Assembly: GCF_025215075.1 (NCBI RefSeq)
Contig: NZ_JAOBTH010000027.1
Span: 248,001-312,000, forward strand
Length of the DNA stretch: 64,000 nucleotides
Direction: 5' to 3'
DNA from: Tenacibaculum haliotis
GTDB taxonomy: Bacteria; Bacteroidota; Bacteroidia; Flavobacteriales; Flavobacteriaceae
The notes beneath the pieces are model-generated. The model had not been told where the DNA came from and searched no databases. It was given only the letters and a program-made list of their open reading frames with translations. Shown here one piece after another: positions 36,406 to 45,493 of the stretch; position 1 is the stretch's first letter; the number at the start of each line of letters is the position of its first letter. The translations under genes and the position numbers were made by a program.

Positions 36406-36846
36406 TTATCCTTTAGATATTTCGTTAGACAATTCGTCTTCGTCATCATTTTGCCAAGGAAAATGAGTTTTTAATTCTTGTCCTGCTTTTAAAACCCCTT
36501 CAACAATTCCTTTTTTGAAATCGCCTTGTTTAAAGTGACTTTGCATGGTGTTTTTTGTCGTGTCCCAAAAATTAGTTGGCACTACTTTATTGATACCTTC
36601 ATCACCATAAATCACAAATTTATGATCTTCAACAGCTACGTAAATTAAAACAGCATTCTGTTGTTTGGTTTCAAACATTTTTAAAGAATGAAATACTTCT
36701 AAAGCACGATTAAAAGCATCATCTTTATTTGATGATGCTTCTATGTGTACTCTTATTTCACCAGAAGTATTCAATTCAGCTACTCTAATAGCTGAAACAA
36801 TTTCTTGTTCTTCTTCTTTGGTAAGAAAATCTTCTACTTTAGACAT
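36406..36846 (-). CDS. Small TPM-domain protein
   Basis: The 146-residue protein contains only a TPM domain (LNTSGEIRVHIEAS, VEDHKFVIYGDEGINKVV, GVLKAGQELKTHFPW) and an acidic tail (NDDEDELSNE). No signal peptide is visible, unlike its neighbour. It lies between lemA (2 bases) and the larger TPM gene (6 bases), so the three are one operon. Confidence 0.9.
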   Translation of the reverse strand: MSKVEDFLTKEEEQEIVSAIRVAELNTSGEIRVHIEASSNKDDAFNRALEVFHSLKMFETKQQNAVLIYVAVEDHKFVIYGDEGINKVVPTNFWDTTKNTMQSHFKQGDFKKGIVEGVLKAGQELKTHFPWQNDDEDELSNEISKG

Positions 36847-36848
36847 TT

Positions 36849-37457
36849 TTATTTTTTAGTACCAAAATCGAAATTAACATCCGGCGCTTTTTCTGCACCT
36901 GCTTCAGCTTCAAAATAAGGCTTCCCTTCAAAACCAAACCATCCTGCTAAGATTGAATTAGGAAATACTTTTACGTGATTATTATATGGCTTAATAGCCT
37001 CGTTAAAACGAGTTCTAACCGTTAATATTTGATTCTCTGTACTTGCTAATTCGTCTTGTAATTTTAAGAAATTCTGATTTGCTTTTAAATCAGGATAACG
37101 TTCTACAGAAACTAATAATTTAGATAACGCACCGCTTAAACCAGCTTGTGCTTTTTGAAATTGAGCCATATTTTCTGGTGTTAAATCTCCAGCATTAATC
37201 GTTGTAGAGGTAGCTTTTGCTCTCGCTTCTATCACTTGAGTTAATGTTTCTTTTTCAAAATCGGCAGCTCCTTGTACTGTTTTTACTAAATTACCGATCA
37301 AGTCACTTCTTCTTTGATATGCAGTTTCTACATTACCCCAAGCCTCAGCTACATTTTCATTTAACCTTACTGCTGTATTGTTAAATCCTACAACCCATTT
37401 AAAAGTTGCGAATACAACTACTCCAACAATAACTAAAGGCACTAACCATTTTTTCAT
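36849..37457 (-). CDS. LemA family protein
   Basis: The 202-residue protein has one N-terminal membrane anchor (about 5-20) and a helical LemA domain with the motifs NLVKTVQGAADFEKETLTQV, LVSVERYPDLKANQNF and LQDELASTENQI followed by FNEAIKPYNNHV. It heads the lemA-TPM-TPM set; a MerR regulator gene lies 15 bases upstream. The role of LemA is not established; envelope stress functions have been proposed for some. Confidence 0.93.
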   Translation of the reverse strand: MKKWLVPLVIVGVVVFATFKWVVGFNNTAVRLNENVAEAWGNVETAYQRRSDLIGNLVKTVQGAADFEKETLTQVIEARAKATSTTINAGDLTPENMAQFQKAQAGLSGALSKLLVSVERYPDLKANQNFLKLQDELASTENQILTVRTRFNEAIKPYNNHVKVFPNSILAGWFGFEGKPYFEAEAGAEKAPDVNFDFGTKK

Positions 37458-37472
37458 AATTTTTGATTTTTT

Positions 37473-37802
37473 TTATAATTGATTTTTGATTTTTTGTAAT
37501 TCCGCTTTTACTCTTTCTAACCTACTAATAACTTCGTGATTATTAATCACATCATCCGGATTCCTTTTTAATTTTTGCTTTGCGCCTTCTAAAGTAAATC
37601 CTCTTTCTTTTACTAGGTTAAAAATTAATTTAAAATTCTCAATATCATCTTTGGTAAATAATCGATTTCCTTTTGCGTTTTTTTTGGGTTTAATTACCTC
37701 AAACTCTTGTTCCCAAAAACGAATTAAAGAAACATTCACACCAAAAGCATTAGATACTTCGCCTATTCTATAATATCTTTTTTCAGGTAATTCTACATAC
37801 AT
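37473..37802 (-). CDS. MerR-family transcriptional regulator (short)
   Basis: The 109-residue protein is a MerR winged helix-turn-helix (RIGEVSNAFGVNVSLIRFWEQEF, then TKDDIENFKLIFNLVKERGFTLEGAKQKL) with a short helical end. There is no ligand domain. It lies 17 bases downstream of the M23 peptidase and 15 upstream of lemA, suggesting it shares their transcript and perhaps controls it. Confidence 0.9.
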   Translation of the reverse strand: MYVELPEKRYYRIGEVSNAFGVNVSLIRFWEQEFEVIKPKKNAKGNRLFTKDDIENFKLIFNLVKERGFTLEGAKQKLKRNPDDVINNHEVISRLERVKAELQKIKNQL

Positions 37803-37819
37803 TTTTCAGCAAATTCTAA

Positions 37820-38788
37820 TTAATCGTATGATTGCCCTTTTTGTTGTGAAGCCTTTTGCATAGCTATAAACTCTTCTGGAGTTAAATCTCCATAATAATA
37901 GTAAATAGGGTTTACAGGTCTTCCGTTTTTATGCACTTCATAATGTAAATGCGCTGCTGCTGAACGCCCTGTATTTCCTACATAGCCAATTACATCTCCT
38001 CTCTTCACTTTTTGCCCCTTATTAGCTGCTATTTTACTCATGTGTGCATAAATGGTTACGTAGCCATAACCATGATCTACATATACAACATTACCAAAAG
38101 TAGCGCTACGATGTGCTTTTTTTATAACTCCGTTACCGGATGCAAAAATAGGAGTACCTTTTGGAGACGTAAAATCCATTCCGTTATGCATTTTCCACGA
38201 TTTTAAAATAGGGTGTAAACGCATACCGTAACCAGAAGCCATCCTTTTTAAATCTTCATTTTTTACAGGTTGAATTGCTGGTATTGACGCAAGCATTTTC
38301 TCCTTTTCTTTCGCTAAACTAACAATTTCGTCTAATGATTTTGATTGTACGACCATTTGTTTCGATAATATTTCTATCTCTTTAGTCACATTAGTAATCA
38401 TTGCACTATTCTTAAAACCTTCTAAATGCTTATATCTATTTACACCACCAAAACCAGCTTTACGTTGTTCATCGGGTATCGGGCTAGCTTCAAAATATGT
38501 TCTATAAATATTATCATCTCTCTCTTGTAGTTCCGATAATCTTTCAGACAATACACCGAGCTCTTTATTCATCAGCTCTGTATGCAATTTAAAGTTTTCA
38601 AGCTCTCTTTTTTGAGCTCTCTCATTCGGCGACATTAAAAATTGACTAAACCCAATAAATCCGAAAAAAGCAATTAATAACGCCCCCACAACTCCTAGGA
38701 AAGACTTTTTAAATGTTTCACTTTTTTTCGACTCTATTTTCCGATATGATAAGGTCTCGGGGTCGTAATAATATTTTACTTTCGCCAT
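37820..38788 (-). CDS. M23-family metallopeptidase (murein hydrolase-like)
   Basis: The start is ATG 38788 (MAKVKYYYDPETLSYR), the usual N-terminus in this family; the frame continues further up without support. The 322-residue protein has a cytoplasmic start, one membrane span (about 30-50), a coiled-coil region and a C-terminal LytM/M23 domain with the zinc motifs MHNGMDF and HLHYEVH. It probably cuts peptidoglycan cross-bridges in the periplasm. It is divergent from alaS. Confidence 0.92.
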   Translation of the reverse strand: MAKVKYYYDPETLSYRKIESKKSETFKKSFLGVVGALLIAFFGFIGFSQFLMSPNERAQKRELENFKLHTELMNKELGVLSERLSELQERDDNIYRTYFEASPIPDEQRKAGFGGVNRYKHLEGFKNSAMITNVTKEIEILSKQMVVQSKSLDEIVSLAKEKEKMLASIPAIQPVKNEDLKRMASGYGMRLHPILKSWKMHNGMDFTSPKGTPIFASGNGVIKKAHRSATFGNVVYVDHGYGYVTIYAHMSKIAANKGQKVKRGDVIGYVGNTGRSAAAHLHYEVHKNGRPVNPIYYYYGDLTPEEFIAMQKASQQKGQSYD

Positions 38789-38843
38789 AATGCTAAATGT
38801 ACTATTTTTGTGCTCGTTAAACAAGCAACTTTATTTAAGGGGT

Positions 38844-38867
38844 TGTGTTTGGAAACACACAAATTTA
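38844..38867 (-). promoter_or_regulatory. -7 element and palindrome before the M23 peptidase gene
   Basis: TAAATTTG (38860-38867, minus strand) fits TAnnTTTG. Just downstream is the perfect inverted repeat TGTGTTTGGAAACACA (38844-38859), which would overlap the transcription start and could be an operator. Binding by the nearby MerR protein is possible but unproven. Confidence 0.45.
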
Positions 38868-38940
38868 CAAAATGTTTTAAAACTACTTTTCTTTAGTTGT
38901 TTTTTAATGATTATTTAACAAAATTTCGAGCTCAAATCGT

Positions 38941-41568
38941 ATGAAATCTCAAGAAATAAGATCTAAATTTTTAGAATTTTATAAATCTAAAAACCATAAT
39001 ATCGTTCCTTCTGCGCCAATGGTATTAAAAAATGACCCTACTTTAATGTTTGTTAATGCAGGGATGGTACCTTTTAAAGAATATTTTTTAGGACAAAAAA
39101 AAGTTGTAAGTAGTAGGGTTGCCGATTCTCAAAAATGCTTGCGTGTTTCTGGAAAACATAATGATTTAGAAGAGGTTGGTAAAGATACCTATCATCACAC
39201 ATTGTTTGAAATGCTTGGAAATTGGTCTTTTGGTGACTACTTTAAAGAAGAAGCAATTGCTTGGGCTTGGGAATTACTTACCGAAGTTTATAAAATAGAT
39301 AAAGACATTTTATATGTTACTATTTTTGAAGGCGACGAAAAAGAAGGATTAAAAAAAGATACGGAAGCTTATGATATTTGGAAACAATACATCGCTGAAG
39401 ATCGTATTTTATTAGGTAATAAAAAAGATAATTTCTGGGAAATGGGTGCGCAAGGACCTTGTGGACCTTGTTCAGAAATTCATATAGATATCCGCTCTGC
39501 GGAAGAAAAAGCAAAAGTATCGGGTGCATCACTGGTTAATTTAGATCATCCACATGTTGTTGAAGTATGGAACTTAGTTTTTATGCAGTACAACCGTAAA
39601 GCAAACGGAAGTTTAGAAAACTTACCTTCAACACATATTGATACTGGTATGGGGTTTGAGCGTTTATGTATGGCATTGCAAGGTGTGCAATCTAATTATG
39701 ATACTGATGTTTTTACACCGATTATTAGAGAAATCGAAACCATTACAGGTGTAAAATATGAAGATACTACCGTTTCTGGAGACGAAACCGATATTGCAAT
39801 TCGTGTTATTGCCGATCATGTTCGTGCTGTAGCATTTTCTATTGCCGATGGTCAATTACCAAGTAATACTGGTGCTGGTTATGTTATTAGAAGAATATTA
39901 AGAAGAGCTATTCGTTATGGTTTTACTTTTTTAAACCAAAAAGAACCTTTTATCTACAAATTAGTAGAAACATTAAGTGAGCAAATGGGAGATGCTTTCC
40001 CTGAAATAAAAGCACAAGAGCAATTAGCACATAATGTTATTAAAGAAGAAGAGCATTCTTTCTTAAAAACATTAGAACAAGGTTTGCTTTTATTAGATAC
40101 GATAACTGCGAATGCTGCTGATAAATTAATTTCTGGAAAAAAGGTATTTGAACTAAAAGATACTTATGGTTTTCCTGAAGATTTAACGGCTTTAGTTTTA
40201 TCTGAAAAAGGATTTAGCTACAATGAAGAAGAATATAAAACAGCTTTAAAAGAGCAACAAGATAGAGGAAGAGCTGCAACTGCGATTGAAACTGACGATT
40301 GGAATGTTTTAATAGAAGATGATGAGGAAGAGTTTATAGGTTACGATACTTTAACTGCTGATGTTAAGTTAACACGTTACAGAAAAGTAACTACCAAAAA
40401 AGATGGTGAGCAATACCAATTGGTATTTAATATGACGCCTTTTTATCCTGAAGGTGGAGGCCAAGTTGGTGATGTAGGTTATATAGAAACGTCTAACGGA
40501 GATGTAATTTATGTAGTTAACACTAAGAAAGAAAATAACCTTATTATTCACTACACTAAAAATTTACCAGATAATTTATCAGAGAAATTTAAAGCAGTAG
40601 TAAATGAAGAGGCTAGAAATTTATCTGCAAGTAATCATACTGCAACGCATTTATTACATCAAGCATTACGTACTATTTTAGGAACACATGTTGAACAAAA
40701 AGGATCATTAGTAAGTCCAAAACACTTACGTTTTGATTTTTCTCATTTTTCTAAAGTAGATGCTGATCAATTACAAGAAATAGAAAACTTTGTAAATGCT
40801 CGTATTCGTGAAAATCTTTCTTTAGTTGAAAGAAGAAACATACCAATGCAACAAGCTATTGACGAAGGTGCTATTGCTTTATTTGGAGAAAAATACGGAG
40901 ATTCTGTAAGAGCTATTAAGTTTGGGCAATCTATGGAGTTATGTGGAGGTACTCACGTAGCACAAACTGGTGATATTTGGTATTTTAAAATTAAATCTGA
41001 AGGAGCTGTTGCTTCTGGAATCAGAAGAATTGAAGCGATTACAAATGTTGCTGTTGGAAATTATTTTGAGGATGTTGAACGTAACTTTTCTGCAGTAAAA
41101 CAATTATTAAAAAATCCTAAAGACGTTGCCAAATCTGTAAATAGTTTACAAGATGAAAATGCAGCTTTAAAAAAGCAAGTAGAGCAATTATTAAAAGAAA
41201 AAGCTCAAAACTTATCTGGTGAATTAAGAAATCAATTACAAGAAGTAAATGGAGTACAGTTTTTAGCAACTAAAGTAGATTTAGATGCTAACGGAATTAA
41301 AAACTTAGCTTTTGCTTTAGGTAAAGAGTTTCAAAACTTATTTTTATTCTTTGCTTCATCAGAAAAAGCTGACAAAGCAATGTTAACATGTTATATTTCT
41401 AAAGAATTAGCTGCAGAACGTGGTTATGATGCTGGAAAAGTAGTTAGAGAACTAGGAAAACTGATTCACGGTGGTGGTGGTGGACAAAATTTCTTTGCTA
41501 CTGCTGGTGGTAAAAACCCAGGCGGAATTCCGAAAGCTTTAGAAAAAGCGAAAGACTATATTGTTTAA
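38941..41568 (+). CDS. alaS: Alanyl-tRNA synthetase
   Basis: The 875-residue enzyme charges tRNA-Ala. The class II aminoacylation domain is N-terminal ([30 protein letters not shown]). The editing domain has the HxxxH zinc motif in [10 protein letters not shown] and CGGTH, and the C-terminal DHHA1 part has [14 protein letters not shown]. Length and order are standard. It is divergent from the M23 peptidase. Confidence 0.98.
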   Translation: MKSQEIRSKFLEFYKSKNHNIVPSAPMVLKNDPTLMFVNAGMVPFKEYFLGQKKVVSSRVADSQKCLRVSGKHNDLEEVGKDTYHHTLFEMLGNWSFGDYFKEEAIAWAWELLTEVYKIDKDILYVTIFEGDEKEGLKKDTEAYDIWKQYIAEDRILLGNKKDNFWEMGAQGPCGPCSEIHIDIRSAEEKAKVSGASLVNLDHPHVVEVWNLVFMQYNRKANGSLENLPSTHIDTGMGFERLCMALQGVQSNYDTDVFTPIIREIETITGVKYEDTTVSGDETDIAIRVIADHVRAVAFSIADGQLPSNTGAGYVIRRILRRAIRYGFTFLNQKEPFIYKLVETLSEQMGDAFPEIKAQEQLAHNVIKEEEHSFLKTLEQGLLLLDTITANAADKLISGKKVFELKDTYGFPEDLTALVLSEKGFSYNEEEYKTALKEQQDRGRAATAIETDDWNVLIEDDEEEFIGYDTLTADVKLTRYRKVTTKKDGEQYQLVFNMTPFYPEGGGQVGDVGYIETSNGDVIYVVNTKKENNLIIHYTKNLPDNLSEKFKAVVNEEARNLSASNHTATHLLHQALRTILGTHVEQKGSLVSPKHLRFDFSHFSKVDADQLQEIENFVNARIRENLSLVERRNIPMQQAIDEGAIALFGEKYGDSVRAIKFGQSMELCGGTHVAQTGDIWYFKIKSEGAVASGIRRIEAITNVAVGNYFEDVERNFSAVKQLLKNPKDVAKSVNSLQDENAALKKQVEQLLKEKAQNLSGELRNQLQEVNGVQFLATKVDLDANGIKNLAFALGKEFQNLFLFFASSEKADKAMLTCYISKELAAERGYDAGKVVRELGKLIHGGGGGQNFFATAGGKNPGGIPKALEKAKDYIV

Positions 41569-41611
41569 TCATAATACAAACAATACTTTATAGCAGCTAA
41601 AAAATTATAAA

Positions 41612-41699
41612 TAAGTTTAGCCCCGATTGAAGCGTTTGTTTGAGCTCTTTTTTGATTTTTCTTCAAAAAAAGCGAGTGCGTAAAGCGGGAAATTGCTTC
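41612..41699 (+). ncRNA. Structured intergenic element, copy 1 (Flavo-1-like candidate)
   Basis: The element reads TAAGTTTAGCCCCGATTG at its start and GCTTC at its end. It shares most bases with 59173-59260. A T-rich arm after GAGCTC pairs with the A-rich arm before GCGAG, and CCCG (41622-41625 region) pairs with CGGG near 41686-41689. Between copies that stem changes C:G to T:A together. Flavobacteria carry such elements widely; Rfam Flavo-1 is the model I would test first. Confidence 0.55.
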
Positions 41700-41715
41700 A
41701 AATAAAAATAATATT

Positions 41716-41751
41716 AAAAAGGTTCAAAGATTTAATTCTTTGAACCTTTTT
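41716..41751. terminator. Terminator hairpin after alaS
   Basis: A perfect 15-bp stem (41716-41730 with 41737-41751, 6-nt loop) ends in T runs on both strands and could serve alaS and the long minus-strand operon. Confidence 0.75.
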
Positions 41752-41813
41752 ATTTTCTACTTAAGCCTGTTTAAATTTGATTTAAAAAATGTTTTGTAGC
41801 TAAAAAAAAGAAT

Positions 41814-41899
41814 CGTCAAACTGAATTTATTTCTGTTTCACCCCCTAATTTGCTTTAGTTATTATCTTTATGCGATACTGAATTAAATTCAGCATGACG
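41814..41899. repeat. REP-like composite palindromic element, copy A
   Basis: The element is bounded by CGTCA (41814-41818) and TGACG (41895-41899) and contains the palindrome CTGAATTAAATTCAG. The same outer design occurs at 55974-56054. It lies between convergent genes. Confidence 0.55.
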
Positions 41900-41933
41900 A
41901 GAACTTAGTCTATATTTAATATTAAATAAGCTC

Positions 41934-43220
41934 TTAATTTAATGCTTTTTTATAAGTTGCAATAGCTCTTTCTCGTGCAAACTTATGTTCAACCATTGGT
42001 TGTGGGTATGTTAGTTCATCAAAATCTTCAACCCATTTTCTAATATATTGTAAGTCTTTATCAAACTTCTTTAACTGTGCTTCTGGGTTAAAAACTCTAA
42101 AATACGGAGCCGCATCGCAACCTGTACCTGCTGCCCACTGCCAGTTTCCGTTATTAGCCGATAATTCATAATCTAGTAATTTCTCTGCAAAATAAGCTTC
42201 GCCCCAACGCCAATCTATTAATAAGTGCTTGCATAAAAAACCAGCAGTAACCATACGTACACGATTATGCATGTAACCCGTTTTATTTAATTGTCGCATA
42301 CCAGCATCAACCATTGGGTAGCCTGTTTCTCCTTTACACCACTTCTTAAATTCAGCTTCATTATTTCTCCACGGAATGGCATCATATTTTTGCTTAAAGT
42401 TATTAGTAACCACTTTAGGAAAATGAAACAGTACTTGCATAAAAAACTCTCGCCAGATTAATTCGCTTAAGAACGTTGCGTTTGTTTTTAAAGCAAATTG
42501 AACCATTTTTCGAGCACTTACTAAACCAAACCGAAAGTAAGGTGACAAATACGATGTTTTATCTTGCGATGGAAAATCTCTTACAGTATCATACTCATCT
42601 AAATTTGATAAATTATATGGTTTTACTTTGATAGAACTTTCTTGAAAACCTATTGTTTCTAAACTTGGAAAATCGGCATTGAATTGATGAAAATTATGAA
42701 ACTCAATTTTATATTCTTCTGTGTCTTTTTCTTCTGAAAAATGCTGCAACCATTTGTTTTTATAAGGAGTAAAAACAGTGTAAGGCAAACCATCATTTTT
42801 TACAATTTCAGTTTCTTCAAAAATTACTTGGTCCTTAAAAGTTTTAAACTGAATGTTTTTAGACGCTAAAACTTCATCAACTTTCGCATCTCTTTTTATA
42901 GCATAAGGTTCGTAATCTTTATTTGTATAAACAGCTTCAATTTGGTAAACATTAGATAACTTTTCCCAAACCTCAATAGGACTTCCTTTTTCAATTAATA
43001 ACGAAGATTTTTGTAATTTTAATTTTTCATCAATCGTATTTAAAGCTTTGTAAATAAATGAGATTCGTGCATCATCTTTAGGCAGTTTATCTAAAATTTC
43101 TTCATCAAAAATAAATACAGGAATTATTTTACTTCCAGCTTTTGAAGCTTCCGATAAACCTTTGTTGTCTTCTAATCGTAAATCTCTACGAAACCAAAAA
43201 AAAGATATTTTACTTTCCAT
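41934..43220 (-). CDS. DNA photolyase (cryptochrome/photolyase family)
   Basis: The 428-residue flavoprotein repairs UV-induced pyrimidine dimers using blue light. The N-terminal alpha/beta antenna domain starts FFWFRRDLRLEDN. The C-terminal FAD domain has GETGYPMVDAGMRQL, MHNRVRMV and DWRWGEAYFAEKLLDYE, followed by the NNGNWQWAAGTGCDA signature of class I CPD photolyases. It is the last gene of the long operon and overlaps the SRPBCC gene by 11 bases. Its place in a CarH-linked operon fits light induction. Confidence 0.93.
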   Translation of the reverse strand: MESKISFFWFRRDLRLEDNKGLSEASKAGSKIIPVFIFDEEILDKLPKDDARISFIYKALNTIDEKLKLQKSSLLIEKGSPIEVWEKLSNVYQIEAVYTNKDYEPYAIKRDAKVDEVLASKNIQFKTFKDQVIFEETEIVKNDGLPYTVFTPYKNKWLQHFSEEKDTEEYKIEFHNFHQFNADFPSLETIGFQESSIKVKPYNLSNLDEYDTVRDFPSQDKTSYLSPYFRFGLVSARKMVQFALKTNATFLSELIWREFFMQVLFHFPKVVTNNFKQKYDAIPWRNNEAEFKKWCKGETGYPMVDAGMRQLNKTGYMHNRVRMVTAGFLCKHLLIDWRWGEAYFAEKLLDYELSANNGNWQWAAGTGCDAAPYFRVFNPEAQLKKFDKDLQYIRKWVEDFDELTYPQPMVEHKFARERAIATYKKALN

Positions 43221-43695
43221 TAAATAGTTTTTCTAAAGTTACAAAACGATGCTCAAAAATCCCTTTTAATTGTTTTTTTATAAATATTGCTTGCGCTATA
43301 TGTCCTAAAAAACCAAACGGAATTTTATATGAAATTTTATCTTCCATTAAGGTTTTTCCGTTTGGCAATTCTTTAAACCAATGTTCATGATGCCACATTT
43401 TGTATGGTCCAAAACGTTGCTCATCTATAAAAAATTCTTTGTCTTTTACTTGAGTGATTTCTGTTACCCAACTCAATTTAATTCCTGGTAAAATTCCAAC
43501 TTTATAAGTGATTATTTGGCCAGCATATGCTCTTTTATCAACTTTGGTTGTTATTTTAAACCCCATGTGAGGTGGCGTTATTTTTTCTAAATTTTCTGGC
43601 GAACTAAAAAAGCCCCATGCCTTTTCTAAAGAAACATCTATAGTTTGTTTGGCTGTTAGTGTATAAATACCAGAGTGTTTTTTAAAATAAATCAT
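43210..43695 (-). CDS. SRPBCC-family (START-like) protein
   Basis: The 161-residue protein has a Bet v1/START-like helix-grip fold pattern: an N-terminal strand, VSLEKAWGFFSSPENLEKITPPHMGF, and a long C-terminal helix ending in FEHRFVTLEKLF. Members next to photolyase genes are common and unassigned; they bind hydrophobic ligands. It overlaps the photolyase start. Confidence 0.85.
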   Translation of the reverse strand: MIYFKKHSGIYTLTAKQTIDVSLEKAWGFFSSPENLEKITPPHMGFKITTKVDKRAYAGQIITYKVGILPGIKLSWVTEITQVKDKEFFIDEQRFGPYKMWHHEHWFKELPNGKTLMEDKISYKIPFGFLGHIAQAIFIKKQLKGIFEHRFVTLEKLFNGK

Positions 43696-43696
43696 T

Positions 43697-44095
43697 TTAT
43701 TGTTTTTTCATCCAGATTTGATCTGAGTTTAATTGAAAGCTTCCTACGAAATTAAAATTACATTCTTCAGGAGCTAATATCGAAAGAAAGAACTCTTGAT
43801 TTTTCCTTTTGTACAAATGATATAGCTCTCCAACAATTGGTTGAAAATTAAACTTAGCATTATAAATAATCTCGTTGTATTGATGCTGCTTTTGTAAAGC
43901 GTTATACTGCTCTTTTATTTCATTAAAAATCGTATAAAATTGAGAATTTGCTTTTTTAATTTGTTGATTTTTCCAGTTTACAGCATTTCCTGCTTTTATT
44001 GCCGGAGCTGTAAAACTAGTTGCATACGGTTTTAAAAACGCATCATAAATATTAGTATCACTGTTAAAAACTACATTGTCTGGTTTTTTTCCCAT
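43697..44095 (-). CDS. DUF2452 family protein
   Basis: The 132-residue soluble protein matches DUF2452 by the start KPDNVVFNS, the YATSFTAPAIKAGNA stretch and the end VGELYHLYKRKNQEFFLSILAPEE. Function is unknown. It is one base from the SRPBCC gene and abuts the peroxidase gene, in the photoprotection operon. Confidence 0.85.
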   Translation of the reverse strand: MGKKPDNVVFNSDTNIYDAFLKPYATSFTAPAIKAGNAVNWKNQQIKKANSQFYTIFNEIKEQYNALQKQHQYNEIIYNAKFNFQPIVGELYHLYKRKNQEFFLSILAPEECNFNFVGSFQLNSDQIWMKKQ

Positions 44096-44638
44096 TTATA
44101 ATAGTTTTGTAATTTTTGAACTCATAGGCTTTGTGGTTGAATAAAAAACATCAATAAATCTTCCCTCTTCATCTACTAAATACTTTTGAAAATTCCATTT
44201 TACTGAAGAATTCATTTTACCGTTCTTACTTTTTTGTGTTAACCATTGGTATAATGAATGTTGCTTATCTCCTTTAACATCAATTTTTTCGGTCAGAGGA
44301 AAATCTACGCCGTAATTTAAACGACAAAATGATTGTATCTCTGACTCTTTACCTGGTTCTTGACCACCAAATTGGTTACATGGCAAACCTATAACTACTA
44401 ATTTATCTTTGTGCTTAGCATACAACTCTTGTAAACCATCATATTGCTTTGTAAATCCACATTTAGAAGCTACATTAACGAACAGTATTTTTTTTCCTTT
44501 GTATTGGTTAAGATCTAATTGTTTCCCATCAATTCCTTCAATCTTTATATCATACAAAGACTCTTTAGATGCTACAGTTTGTGCGTTTCCTAAAAAACTA
44601 AATAATGCCATAAGTATAGTTATTTTTAATGTTTTCAT
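44096..44638 (-). CDS. Glutathione peroxidase family thiol peroxidase, secreted
   Basis: The 180-residue protein has a signal peptide (about 1-19, GNAQT) and the GPx fold: catalytic Cys in NVASKCGFTKQYDGL, GLPCNQFGGQEP with a second Cys, and WNFQKYLVDEEG. Cys replaces the selenocysteine of animal enzymes. It most likely reduces lipid or other peroxides in the periplasm with thioredoxin-type donors. It abuts the CIA30 gene and fits protection from photo-oxidation. Confidence 0.93.
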   Translation of the reverse strand: MKTLKITILMALFSFLGNAQTVASKESLYDIKIEGIDGKQLDLNQYKGKKILFVNVASKCGFTKQYDGLQELYAKHKDKLVVIGLPCNQFGGQEPGKESEIQSFCRLNYGVDFPLTEKIDVKGDKQHSLYQWLTQKSKNGKMNSSVKWNFQKYLVDEEGRFIDVFYSTTKPMSSKITKLL

Positions 44639-45163
44639 TTATTTAAGTGCTATTTTTTCTATTGATAGTTTAAAATTTTCATTCTTTTTATTCCCTATCA
44701 GAATAGCTATTTCGGTTATTGTAGTTGCCGAAAAATTGTCAACATTTAATTTATAACCTCTAAAAGAAGCATAAAATTTATTTAATGGCAACTCTATTTC
44801 TTCTGTACTTTTTGATGTTTGAAAAGATTGGATGTACCAAAATCGCTGATTATTTTTAGCTTTAATTCTAAACTGATATTTTTTACCGTCTCCTTTTAGC
44901 TTGAGAATAACTTTAGTTTTATCTGTATTAAAATTAATATTTAGAGGTAATCGAGTCATTGCAAACCCACCGTTATTATCTAAAGAAACATTACCAGAAA
45001 AAATCATCTTTTTTTCTTCATCAAGCTTCATTGAAGAGTTAGATATTCCTCCCATAACGTCATCATTAGCTATGTACCAACGTTGGTTACTACTATTTTT
45101 ATCAAAAATTATAATTTCATCATTCATACATAAAAAAACACTAAGTATTACCAACCATTTCAT
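44639..45163 (-). CDS. CIA30 family protein
   Basis: The 174-residue protein has an N-terminal hydrophobic stretch (about 3-12) and a jelly-roll CIA30 domain: WYIANDDVMGGISNSSM, NNGGFAMTRLPL, KGDGKKYQFRIK and IAILIGNKKNENFKLSIEKI. CIA30 proteins assist complex I assembly in mitochondria; bacterial members near photolyases have no defined role. It is directly upstream of the peroxidase. Confidence 0.88.
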   Translation of the reverse strand: MKWLVILSVFLCMNDEIIIFDKNSSNQRWYIANDDVMGGISNSSMKLDEEKKMIFSGNVSLDNNGGFAMTRLPLNINFNTDKTKVILKLKGDGKKYQFRIKAKNNQRFWYIQSFQTSKSTEEIELPLNKFYASFRGYKLNVDNFSATTITEIAILIGNKKNENFKLSIEKIALK

Positions 45164-45199
45164 TTGCTATGTGTTTTTATTAGTAGTCTCTTAAATTTT

Positions 45200-45466
45200 T
45201 TATCGTTTAGAAATTTTATTATTACTTATACTTTTTTGTCTTGTACACTTAAATCTTCCTTTTTCGAATTCTCGTTTTGCTTGGTGCTTCGTACTTCTGC
45301 CCTGAACTCTTGCTCTCCATAATTTAAAACTAGAGAGCTTTAATTCTTTACGCATTAATTCAATTACTTGTTGTTCTTTTAGTCCAAATTGAAACTTTAT
45401 AGCATCAAAAGTGGTTCGATCTTCCCATGCCATTTCTATTATTCTATCTAAATCTCTATAAGTCAT
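45200..45466 (-). CDS. TIGR03643 family small protein
   Basis: The 88-residue protein has DRIIEMAWEDRTTFDAIKFQFGL and ELKLSSFKLWRARVQGRSTKH, the signature of TIGR03643, and a basic tail (GRFKCTRQKS). It looks like a small nucleic-acid-binding helix-turn-helix-like protein. Family members are often encoded beside photolyase and carotenoid genes. Function is unknown. Gaps to neighbours are 36 and 27 bases, the largest in the operon. Confidence 0.85.
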   Translation of the reverse strand: MTYRDLDRIIEMAWEDRTTFDAIKFQFGLKEQQVIELMRKELKLSSFKLWRARVQGRSTKHQAKREFEKGRFKCTRQKSISNNKISKR

Positions 45467-45493
45467 AATATTGAAAAATTAATAAGCTCGCTT

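Larger units (their letters stand above)
41569..41933. other. Intergenic region after alaS holding two repeats and a terminator
   Basis: This 365-bp gap has no gene. It contains the structured repeat at 41612-41699, a terminator hairpin at 41716-41751 and a REP-like composite element at 41814-41899. Confidence 0.8.

Noticed and set aside
38789-38824. Longer M23 peptidase start
   Set aside because: The added stretch carries no family features and includes the usual promoter region; MAKVKYYYDPE is the typical start.
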